From Oscillospiraceae bacterium (GTDB taxonomy: Bacteria; Bacillota; Clostridia; Oscillospirales; Oscillospiraceae): a stretch of DNA of 64,000 bases. A model generated the notes under the pieces. It was given only the letters and a program-made list of their open reading frames with translations, made no database searches and was not told where the DNA came from. The number at the start of each line of letters is the position of its first letter. The stretch's first letter is position 1. The stretch is taken from positions 22,168 to 86,167 of the forward strand of contig CACZKM010000007.1 in NCBI GenBank assembly GCA_902781745.1, in the 5' to 3' direction. Of the stretch, positions 36,772 through 43,610 are shown one piece after another. The translations under genes and the position numbers were made by a program.

Positions 36772-39423
36772 ATGCACAAGTATTATGGTTTGAACGAGCT
36801 CCGGGAGATGTTCCTGACCTTCTTTGAGTCCAAGGGCCACCTCCGCCTGCCCAGCTTCCCCCTGGTGCCGGAAAACGACCCCTCCCTCCTCCTCATCAAC
36901 GCCGGCATGGCCCCCATGAAGCCCTGGTTCAAGGGGGAGGAGGAGCCCCCCCGGAAGCGGGTGTGCACCTGCCAGAAGTGCATCCGCACCGGCGACATCG
37001 AGAACATCGGCCACACCGCCCGCCACGGCACCTACTTCGAGATGCTGGGCAACTTCTCCTTCGGAGATTACTTCAAGCTGGACGCCATCCAGTGGACCTG
37101 GGAGTTCCTCACCGACCCCAAGTGGGTGGGCCTGGAGCCCGACCGGCTCTACCCCTCCGTCTACCTGGACGACGACGAGGCCTTCGATATCTGGCATAAA
37201 GTCGTGGGCATCCCCGAGGACCGCATTTACCGCATGGGCAAGGAGGACAACTTCTGGGAGCACGGCTCCGGCCCCTGCGGCCCCTGCTCCGAGGTCTACT
37301 ACGACCGGGGGGAGGAATTCGGCTGCGGCAAGCCCGACTGCGCCCCCGGCTGCGACTGCGACCGGTATATCGAGATCTGGAACAACGTCTTCACCCAGTT
37401 CGACAACGACGGCGAGGGCAACTACACCGAGCTCTCCCAGAAGAACATCGACACCGGCATGGGCCTGGAGCGCCTGGCGGTGGTCTGCCAGAACGTGGAC
37501 TCCCTCTTCGACGTGGACACCGTCATGAACATCACCAACAAGGTCAGCGAGATCACCGGGGCCCACTACGGCGACTCCGTGGCCAGCGACGTGTCCCTGC
37601 GGATCATCACCGACCACATCCGCTCCGCCACCTTCATGATCTGCGACGGCGTGCTGCCCTCCAACGAGGGCCGGGGCTACGTCCTCCGCCGCCTGCTGCG
37701 GAGAGCCGCCCGCCACGGCAAGCTCCTGGGGGTGGGCGAGCCCTTCCTGTATAAGATTCTCGACACCGTCATCCATGAGAACGAGGGCGAGTACAAGGAC
37801 CTGCGCCAGAAGCAGGACTACATCACCAAGGTCATCCGCACCGAGGAGGAGAACTTCGCCAAGACCATCGACGGCGGCATGAAGATCTTCGCGGACCTGC
37901 TGGCCCAGCACAAGGCCAAGGGGGAGACCATGTTCTCCGGGGCCGACGCCTTCAAGCTCTACGACACCTACGGCTTCCCCGTGGACCTCACCGAGGAGAT
38001 GGTCAAGGACGAAGGCATGACCCTGGACCGGGAAGGCTTCGAGAAGGAGATGGAGGCCCAGCGGGTCCGGGCGAGGACGGCCCGGGAGGCCCTGGGGGAC
38101 CTGGGCTGGTCCGGGGTGGACTTCGGCAAGGAGGTCCCCGCCACCGTCTTCGAGGGCTATGACAGGACCGAGCTGGACGGGGCCAAGGTGGTGGCCATCG
38201 TGGCCGAGGACCAGCTTGTGGACGAGATCATCCCCGGCACCGACGCCATCGTGGTCCTGGACCGCACCCCCTTCTACGCCGAGCAGGGCGGCCAGGTGGC
38301 CGACCACGGCGTCATTACCGCCGGCGAGGCGGTCTACCAGGTGAAGGACGTCCAGAAGAACAAGGGCGGCAAGTTCATGCACTACGGCAAGCTGACCGCC
38401 GGCAGCCTGAAGGTGGGGGACACGGTCTCCGCCGCCATCGACGCCGACCGCCGGAAGGCCGTCATGCGGGCCCACACCGCCACCCACCTGCTGGACAAGG
38501 CCCTGCGGACGGTGCTGGGGGACCACGTCCACCAGGCCGGCTCCCTGGTGGAGCCCGACAAGGTCCGCTTCGACTTCACCCACTTCTCCGCCATGACCCC
38601 CGAGGAGCTGGCCCGGGTGGGCGCCATGGTCAACGACGCCATCCTGGAGGGCTACGACGTGGACGCCAGGGAGATGCCCATCGACGAGGCCAGGAAGACC
38701 GGGGCCATCGCCCTCTTCGGGGAGAAGTACGGCGAGGTCGTCCGGGTGGTGAACATGGGCGAGGGCTACTCCGTGGAGTTCTGCGGCGGCACCCACCTGA
38801 ACAACACCGCCAAGGTGGGGGTCTTCCAGATCCTCAGCGAGTTCTCCGTGGCCTCCGGCGTCCGCCGCATCGAGGCCATCACCGGCAAGGCCACCCTGGC
38901 GGAGATGAAGGAGCTCCAGCACACCATCCTGGACGTGTCCGCCGCCCTGAAGGTCAAGCCCGTGGAGCTGGTGGAGAAGGCCAAGGCCATGGTCCAGGAG
39001 CGGAAGACCCTGGCCCAGATGATCGAGAAATACAAGTCCAAGGAGGCCCTGGGAGAGGCCGAGCGGGTCCTCTTCTCCGCCAAGCCCGTGGGGGAGATGA
39101 AGGTCCTCACCGCCGTCATCCCCGAGGCCGACGCCAACCGCCTGCGGAGCATGGGGGACTTCCTCCGGGACAAGGAGCCCAAGGTGGTGGGCGTGCTGGC
39201 CGCGGTCCAGGGGGAGAAGATCACCTTCCTGGCGGTCTGCGGCAAGGAGGCCGTGAAGGCCGGGGTCAAGGCCGGGGACATCATCAAGTCCGTCACCGCC
39301 CTCTGCGGCGGCAAGGGCGGCGGCAAGCCCGACTCCGCCATGGGCGGCGGCACCGACCTGCTGAAGCTGGACGACGCCCTGGCCTCGGTGGACGACTTCG
39401 TGGCCGTGAAGCTGGGGCTGTGA
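36772..39423 (+). CDS. alaS: Alanyl-tRNA synthetase
   Basis: An 883-residue class II synthetase, normal length. Catalytic core with the N-terminal LREMFLTFFESKGH segment and class II motifs; editing domain with zinc ligands HTATH (about residue 566) and CGGTH (about 665), which clears Ser/Gly-tRNA-Ala; coiled region; and C-terminal DHHA1 oligomerisation domain ending in GGGGTDL-type Gly-rich loops. Start at 36772 directly downstream of the T-box terminator with an AGAGG site. Expression is controlled by the T-box. Confidence 0.97.
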   Translation: MHKYYGLNELREMFLTFFESKGHLRLPSFPLVPENDPSLLLINAGMAPMKPWFKGEEEPPRKRVCTCQKCIRTGDIENIGHTARHGTYFEMLGNFSFGDYFKLDAIQWTWEFLTDPKWVGLEPDRLYPSVYLDDDEAFDIWHKVVGIPEDRIYRMGKEDNFWEHGSGPCGPCSEVYYDRGEEFGCGKPDCAPGCDCDRYIEIWNNVFTQFDNDGEGNYTELSQKNIDTGMGLERLAVVCQNVDSLFDVDTVMNITNKVSEITGAHYGDSVASDVSLRIITDHIRSATFMICDGVLPSNEGRGYVLRRLLRRAARHGKLLGVGEPFLYKILDTVIHENEGEYKDLRQKQDYITKVIRTEEENFAKTIDGGMKIFADLLAQHKAKGETMFSGADAFKLYDTYGFPVDLTEEMVKDEGMTLDREGFEKEMEAQRVRARTAREALGDLGWSGVDFGKEVPATVFEGYDRTELDGAKVVAIVAEDQLVDEIIPGTDAIVVLDRTPFYAEQGGQVADHGVITAGEAVYQVKDVQKNKGGKFMHYGKLTAGSLKVGDTVSAAIDADRRKAVMRAHTATHLLDKALRTVLGDHVHQAGSLVEPDKVRFDFTHFSAMTPEELARVGAMVNDAILEGYDVDAREMPIDEARKTGAIALFGEKYGEVVRVVNMGEGYSVEFCGGTHLNNTAKVGVFQILSEFSVASGVRRIEAITGKATLAEMKELQHTILDVSAALKVKPVELVEKAKAMVQERKTLAQMIEKYKSKEALGEAERVLFSAKPVGEMKVLTAVIPEADANRLRSMGDFLRDKEPKVVGVLAAVQGEKITFLAVCGKEAVKAGVKAGDIIKSVTALCGGKGGGKPDSAMGGGTDLLKLDDALASVDDFVAVKLGL

Positions 39424-39494
39424 TACGATTCTTCCATTAAAATGAATTCTGGTATGAGCCTGTACGGATACAACTCGACGAAAGGAGCGTTAAA

Positions 39495-39833
39495 ATGAAC
39501 GACTGCTTATTCTGCAAGATCGCGGCGGGGGAGATCCCCTCCACGAAGGTCTATGAGGACGACCAGGTCTATGCCTTCTACGACATCGACCCCCAGGCCC
39601 CCACCCACTTCCTGGTGATCCCCAAGGCCCACATCCCCTCCTGCGGGGCCATCACCCCGGCCAACTCCGCTGTGGTGGCCCACTGCTTCGAGGTCATCAG
39701 CCAGGTGACAAAGGACCTGGGCCTGACGGACTTCCGGGTGGTGTCCAACTGCGGCGAGCAGGCGGGCCAGTCCGTGTTCCACCTGCACTTCCACGTGCTG
39801 GGGGGACGGGATATGACCTGGCCGCCCGGATGA
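39495..39833 (+). CDS. HIT family nucleotide hydrolase
   Basis: A 112-residue histidine-triad protein with the HLHFHVL active site (around residues 97-103) and N-terminal CLFCKIAAGEIPS, where two Cys may bind zinc. HIT proteins hydrolyse nucleoside phosphoramidates such as lysyl-AMP. AAAGGAG ribosome site. Follows alaS by 71 bases, so it may be read from the alaS transcript, and is followed by a terminator. Confidence 0.92.
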   Translation: MNDCLFCKIAAGEIPSTKVYEDDQVYAFYDIDPQAPTHFLVIPKAHIPSCGAITPANSAVVAHCFEVISQVTKDLGLTDFRVVSNCGEQAGQSVFHLHFHVLGGRDMTWPPG

Positions 39834-39860
39834 TGGAAGCCAACGGATAAAAACACAAAA

Positions 39861-39894
39861 AAACCGCCGGGGGACGACATCCCTCGACGGTTTT
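39861..39894 (+). terminator. Terminator after HIT gene
   Basis: Imperfect stem AAACCGCCGGGGGA / TCCCTCGACGGTTTT followed by TTTTC; A-rich on the other side. Confidence 0.75.
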
Positions 39895-39895
39895 C

Positions 39896-39924
39896 TTGCG
39901 TTCTGCCCTGGAATATGCTATCAT
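39896..39924 (+). promoter_or_regulatory. Promoter of type I toxin
   Basis: TTGCGT (39896-39901), 17 bases, TATCAT (39919-39924). The predicted start point near 39931 coincides with the first base of the 5' arm that pairs with the 3' end of the mRNA. Confidence 0.6.
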
Positions 39925-40017
39925 AACCATAGGCGCTGTCCAACGCCAATCGCGGTCAGCCCCCCCGCGACAGGGGGCGCCTTCTTGCTCCCTGATCCTG
40001 CGAGAGGGGGGCTGCTT

Positions 40018-40098
40018 ATGAGTACATCCGAAGTTTTACAACTTTGCCTTGTTATCATAGGTGTTTGCAGCCTGTTTATTCAGGGTAGAAAGAAGTGA
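40018..40098 (+). CDS. Holin-like type I toxin peptide
   Basis: A 26-residue peptide: short polar start (MSTSEVLQ), one membrane helix (LCLVIIGVCSLFI) and a basic tail (QGRKK). This is the architecture of the small holin-like toxins of Firmicutes type I toxin-antitoxin systems, which damage the membrane when overproduced. A very strong GAGGGGGG ribosome site lies 7 bases upstream. The mRNA has complementary ends (39931-39959 with 40148-40168), a feature of such toxins that delays translation. An antisense RNA is expected on the other strand but its promoter was not located. Confidence 0.65.
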   Translation: MSTSEVLQLCLVIIGVCSLFIQGRKK

Positions 40099-40147
40099 CC
40101 GCCGGCAACCTGACAAGTACGGCGATCACTTCGCAGTTACTTAAGGG

Positions 40148-40174
40148 CTGACCGTGTTGGGCAGCGCCTTTTTT
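40148..40174 (+). terminator. 3' end of toxin mRNA, complementary to its 5' end
   Basis: CTGACCGTGTTGGGCAGCGCCT followed by a T run; it can pair with AGGCGCTGTCCAAC...CGGTCAG at 39931-39959. Another hairpin, GAAGTGACCGCC/GGCGATCACTTC (40092-40133), lies just after the stop codon. Confidence 0.6.
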
Positions 40175-40207
40175 CTATCCTTAGTATATCCGTCCCGGCG
40201 GGATTTG

Positions 40208-40642
40208 TCAACCCTTTCCCAGCAGCCGGTACAGGATCCGGTACAGGGCCTCCCCCTCCTCAGGGGTCAGGGGAGAGCAGGCCGCCATGGCCTCGGGGAT
40301 GCGGACCGCCCGGTCCCGGAGGGCCAGGCCGGCGTCCGTCACCGTCACCACCAGGCTGCGCTCGTCCTCGGCGGAGCGCTTCCGGGTGAGATAGCCCTTG
40401 GCCTCCAGCTTTTTCAGCAGGGGGGTCAGGGTGCCCGAGTCCAGGAAGAGGGTCTCCCCCAGCTCCTTGGCGGTGAGGGACGTCCGCTCCCACAGGACCA
40501 TCATGGTGATGTACTGGGTGTAGGTCAGGTCCAGCTCGTCCAGGAAGGGCTTGTACTGCTTGATGATCTCCCGGGAGCAGGCGTACAGCGGGAAGCAGAG
40601 CTGGTTTTCCAGTCTAAGCCGGTCATACATGGCGCTGCTCAT
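40208..40642 (-). CDS. MarR family redox regulator (OhrR-like)
   Basis: A 144-residue winged-helix repressor. The N-terminal LENQLCFPLYACSREIIKQY (Cys16) matches OhrR, where this Cys is oxidised by organic hydroperoxides and releases DNA. Winged helix at about 60-105 (TAKELGETLFLDSGTLTPLLKKLEAKGYLTRKR). AGGAGG ribosome site; its ATG overlaps the stop of the upstream radical SAM gene by ATGA, so translation is coupled. A glutathione peroxidase gene lies upstream of the pair, consistent with peroxide response (inference). Confidence 0.85.
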   Translation of the reverse strand: MSSAMYDRLRLENQLCFPLYACSREIIKQYKPFLDELDLTYTQYITMMVLWERTSLTAKELGETLFLDSGTLTPLLKKLEAKGYLTRKRSAEDERSLVVTVTDAGLALRDRAVRIPEAMAACSPLTPEEGEALYRILYRLLGKG

Positions 40643-41757
40643 ATCGCTTCCTCCTGTCGCAGGCCCAGCAGGGCCTCCACCTGATCTTTTTTCTTGAAGA
40701 GGACGCAGCCCCCGCTGTGGTCCTCGGTGAGGAGCTCCCCCGCCCGCAGGGAGCGGAAGAGGGGAGAGGCCAGGGCGTCGGCCAGGTTCCCGCCCCGGAC
40801 GCTGACGTCGGAGTAGGGGGAGAAGGGGCAGGGCTCCGCGCCGCCGTGGGAATTGATGTGGAAGAACCCCCGGCCCGCCGCCAGGCAGCCCCCGGCGCTC
40901 TTCTCGTCCCCGGGGAAGGAGATGAGGACCAGGGGACAGTCTCCCGCCCGCAGCTCGTCCAGCCGGGATGCCATCCGTGCCCGGTCCCCGTCGTCGGGGG
41001 CCAGGGCCTCGGTGGCCGGGTCCGTGGGGACGTACTCCACATAGACCACGCCCTTGCACCCCTTGTCCGCCAGACGGGCCAGGAAGCCGTCGGAGAGGAC
41101 CTCCTCCAGGGTGTCCCTGGTGACGGTCACCGACACGGCGAAGGCGATCCGCCGCTGCTCCATGCCGGCCACGGCGGCTTCCACCCGGTCGTAGACCCCT
41201 TCGCCCCGGCGGGCGTCGGTGGCCTCCCTGCCCCCCTCCACGCTGAGGACGGGGAGGAGGTTCCGGTGGCCGGCGAGGTAGTCCAGGGCGCCGGTGCCCA
41301 GCAGGGTGCCGTTGGTGAACACGGGGAAGAGGATTTCCGGCACCCCGGCGGCGGCCTGGATCACGTCCCACCGGACCAGGGGCTCCCCCCCGGCCAGGAG
41401 GATGAAGCCCACCCCCAGGTCCCGGGCCTGGCGGAAGAGGCCGGCCCACTCCTGGGCGGACATCTGGTCCCGGGCGGGGCCGTCGCCGCAGAAGTCCAGG
41501 TCCCGGGCGTAGCACCCGGCGCAGTGGAGGTTGCACTGGCTGGTGATGCTGGCGATGAGGAAGGGGGGCACATGGCCGCCCGCCTCCGCCGCCTGCCGCC
41601 GGCGCCTGGCCGCCCGCCGGCTGGCCAGGGCGTACTTTGCCATAAAGGCCGCCTCGGCGGGGTGGAAGGCGGAGACCTTCACCAGATCCTTCACCACCTT
41701 CTCCACGCTGACGGCCAGATAGGTTTCTAAGTCAAATCGCTCCGTAACAGCGGTCAT
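40639..41757 (-). CDS. Radical SAM protein coupled to OhrR-like regulator
   Basis: A 372-residue radical SAM protein: cluster motif CNLHCAGC (about residues 88-95), AGGEPL SAM-binding strand, and three C-terminal cysteines (GGCLA, EPCPFSPYSD, GGCVLF) that probably hold an auxiliary cluster. Basic N-terminal helix (SRRAARRRRQ, about 60-70). Start at 41757 preferred by AAAGGAG and family start. Substrate unknown; no precursor peptide was found nearby. It overlaps the MarR gene by 4 bases. Confidence 0.82.
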   Translation of the reverse strand: MTAVTERFDLETYLAVSVEKVVKDLVKVSAFHPAEAAFMAKYALASRRAARRRRQAAEAGGHVPPFLIASITSQCNLHCAGCYARDLDFCGDGPARDQMSAQEWAGLFRQARDLGVGFILLAGGEPLVRWDVIQAAAGVPEILFPVFTNGTLLGTGALDYLAGHRNLLPVLSVEGGREATDARRGEGVYDRVEAAVAGMEQRRIAFAVSVTVTRDTLEEVLSDGFLARLADKGCKGVVYVEYVPTDPATEALAPDDGDRARMASRLDELRAGDCPLVLISFPGDEKSAGGCLAAGRGFFHINSHGGAEPCPFSPYSDVSVRGGNLADALASPLFRSLRAGELLTEDHSGGCVLFKKKDQVEALLGLRQEEAI

Positions 41758-41815
41758 ATTGATCCGCTCCTTTTGTCTGTTGCTTCTACTTAGTCTCAAT
41801 GAAAAAGCCTCGCAG

Positions 41816-41843
41816 AGTTCCGTTTTCCGCAGAAAACGGAACT
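41816..41843. repeat. Perfect hairpin upstream of radical SAM gene
   Basis: Arms AGTTCCGTTTTC and GAAAACGGAACT around CGCA, about 60 bases before the radical SAM start codon on the minus strand. A T5 run follows on the minus strand after 9 bases, so it may attenuate transcription coming from the gpx promoter. Confidence 0.45.
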
Positions 41844-41903
41844 AAATCAAATCATTTTTTTGCCGGCTTTGCCGGTGAAAAAATACTTCTCGCGGAAGGA
41901 GTC

Positions 41904-41924
41904 AAACAGTCCGGGGGACTGTTT
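41904..41924 (+). repeat. Family C hairpin C3
   Basis: Arms AAACAGTCC/GGACTGTTT around GGG, followed by GATAAAATCC. A further hairpin (GGCAAGAAAGGC/GCCTTTTTTGCC, about 41998-42030) lies between it and the gpx stop codon. Confidence 0.75.
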
Positions 41925-42039
41925 GATAAAATCCTCAGCGCGTCAGCGCACCATAAATCATGGTGCCCGAAGGGCGCGCGCGTGGAGCGCAATCCCCTCG
42001 TGGCAAGAAAGGCGTCAGCCTTTTTTGCCACGCTGTGTT

Positions 42040-42582
42040 TTACAGTGCCGCTTCCACGGCGGCCTTGACCTTTTTCAGGTTGGTCATGGGCTCGAACCGG
42101 GCGGCGATCTCCCCGTCCCGGCCGATGAGGAACTTGGTGAAGTTCCACTTGATGGCGGGGCTGGTCTTGAAGTCCTTGTCCTTGGCCTTGAGCATGGTGG
42201 TCAGGGCCAGACCGGCGGGGTTCTTGTCAAAGCCTTCGAATTTGGTGTTGGACGTGAGCCACTGGTACAGGGGGATGGCGTCGGCCCCGTTGACGTCGAT
42301 CTTGGAGAACTGGGGGAAGGTGATGCCGAACCGCCCGGTGCAGAAGGTGTGGATCTCCTCGTCGGTGCCGGGGGCCTGGTCCCCGAACTGGTTGCAGGGG
42401 AAGTCCAAAATCTCCAGCCCGTCGTCCCTGTGGGCCTTGTAGAGTTCCTCCAGCTCGGTGTACTGGGGGGTGAAGCCGCAGCCGGTGGCGGTGTTGACGA
42501 TGAGCAGCACCTTGCCCTTGTAGTCTGCCAGAGACACGTCGTTGCCGGCTCTGTCTTTCACGGTGAAATCATAGACGTTCAT
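42040..42582 (-). CDS. gpx: Glutathione peroxidase family protein
   Basis: A 180-residue cytosolic thiol peroxidase. Peroxidatic Cys35 in NTATGCGFTPQY, Gln in FPCNQFGDQ and Trp in KWNFTKFLI form the catalytic set. A Cys, not selenocysteine, enzyme, so probably thioredoxin-dependent. AACGGAGG ribosome site. Own promoter at 42637-42665 and an AT-rich palindrome between promoter and gene that may be a MarR operator. Confidence 0.93.
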   Translation of the reverse strand: MNVYDFTVKDRAGNDVSLADYKGKVLLIVNTATGCGFTPQYTELEELYKAHRDDGLEILDFPCNQFGDQAPGTDEEIHTFCTGRFGITFPQFSKIDVNGADAIPLYQWLTSNTKFEGFDKNPAGLALTTMLKAKDKDFKTSPAIKWNFTKFLIGRDGEIAARFEPMTNLKKVKAAVEAAL

Positions 42583-42636
42583 GGGATGACCTCCGTTTCG
42601 TCAAGTAAATTGCATAAAATTGAATTTCGTGATTAG

Positions 42637-42665
42637 AGTGTACTCCATGTGACGGCGGTTGTCAA
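42637..42665 (-). promoter_or_regulatory. gpx promoter with possible OhrR-type operator downstream
   Basis: On the minus strand TTGACA (42660-42665), 17 bases, TACACT (42637-42642). Just downstream (about 42608-42630) lies AAATTCAATTT, a near-palindrome followed by CAATTT, vaguely like AATT-rich OhrR boxes. Operator assignment is tentative. Confidence 0.5.
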
Positions 42666-42704
42666 GGGGGACGGGGAGACTTTTTTGGGGAGAACCACAA
42701 AGCC

Positions 42705-43085
42705 CTTTCTGTCACGGGCTCCCTTGTTCACGCGATGAGGGCGCGGCGGAGCCCTCTCCGTCACTGGCTCCCTTGTTCACGCGATGAGGACGCAAGCGGA
42801 GCCCTCTCCGCCCCAGTGTGCGCACTGGGGCACCTCTCCCGGAGGGAGAGGCAAGTGGGTGGTACGGCTATCGAAGGGCAGCAGCGACCACGCCCCTTGG
42901 CTCTCCCTCCGGGAGAGCTGGCATTTGCGCAGCAAATGACTGAGAGGGCTCCGTTCAGTCTATCTCGCGTTTACAAAGGAGATGACTGAGAGGGCTCCGT
43001 GCAGTCCATCTCGCGCTGGCAGATGAAGGCACAGCGGAGCCCTCTCCGTCCCGGGGACAGAGAGGGCTCCGTTCAGTCCATCTTG
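42705..43085. repeat. Family A foldback repeat, copy A3
   Basis: Fills most of the 520-base gap upstream of gpx. Left outer units (GGAGCCCTCTCCGTCAC and variants, repeated) and right outer units (TGACTGAGAGGGCTCCG, repeated) flank GGAGGGAGAGGCAAG and a CTCTCCCTCCGGGAGAGC arm; the whole is an interrupted inverted repeat. Confidence 0.8.
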
Positions 43086-43103
43086 CGGGTCCGGGGTCAA
43101 TCC

Positions 43104-43394
43104 TTACCCCCAAACCACCTCATACAGCTCCACCGGATCAGCCACCTCCACCAGGGCCCCCAACTGGGGCACGATGCGGGTGAAGTGCTCCGAGGCGTTG
43201 TGGGCGTCGATGGCCGCCTGGTCCTTCCACACCTCCAGCATGGTGTGGACCCGGGGGTCCGACAGGGAGCGGTTGAGGGTGTAGGAGACGCACCCCGGCT
43301 CCGCCTGGGATTTCTCCACCAGCTCTTTGGCCAGGGCCTCGTACTGGTCCACGGCCTCCGCCCGGACCACTCTGCGCGCCACGATCTTGATCAT
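43104..43394 (-). CDS. Antibiotic biosynthesis monooxygenase (ABM) family protein
   Basis: A 96-residue dimeric alpha/beta-barrel protein of the ABM/quinol monooxygenase family, with the typical ARRVVRAEAVDQYEALAKEL start, the EPGCVSY segment and the VWKDQAAIDAHNASEHF motif. Substrate unknown. Start at 43394: AAAGGA is 10 bases upstream, while a GTG nine bases earlier is too close. Upstream lies the 73-base tandem repeat array. Confidence 0.85.
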   Translation of the reverse strand: MIKIVARRVVRAEAVDQYEALAKELVEKSQAEPGCVSYTLNRSLSDPRVHTMLEVWKDQAAIDAHNASEHFTRIVPQLGALVEVADPVELYEVVWG

Positions 43395-43429
43395 CCTGTC
43401 CACGTCCTTTCTGCTTGTGAAATCGTGTG

Positions 43430-43610
43430 TACTATCTGTGAGATATGAAATCTGCTTTTTTAGGAAAGACTGCGAAACAATTCTATTTCTGTAGATACTG
43501 CATACTATCTGTGAGATAGGAATTCTGACTTATCAGGCAATACCGCGACGTCATTCCGCTTCTGTAAGTACTGTGTACTATCTGTGAGATATAAAACCAT
43601 ATCTATCAGG
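43430..43610. repeat. 73-base tandem repeat, 2.5 copies, each with a dyad
   Basis: TACTATCTGTGAGATA occurs at 43430, 43503 and 43576, exactly 73 bases apart; the intervening sequence is also similar. Each copy contains the inverted repeat CTATCT-GTG-AGATA(G/T). It lies between the SLH gene end and the monooxygenase start, so upstream of the latter. Confidence 0.8.

Noticed and set aside
41799-42068. Plus-strand ORF between the radical SAM gene and gpx as a RiPP precursor
   Set aside because: It runs through hairpins and a family C repeat, lacks a ribosome site, and is on the strand opposite the radical SAM gene.
43430-43610. 73-base repeats as a CRISPR array
   Set aside because: The intervening sequences are themselves similar, so this is a tandem repeat of 73 bases, not repeats with unique spacers.
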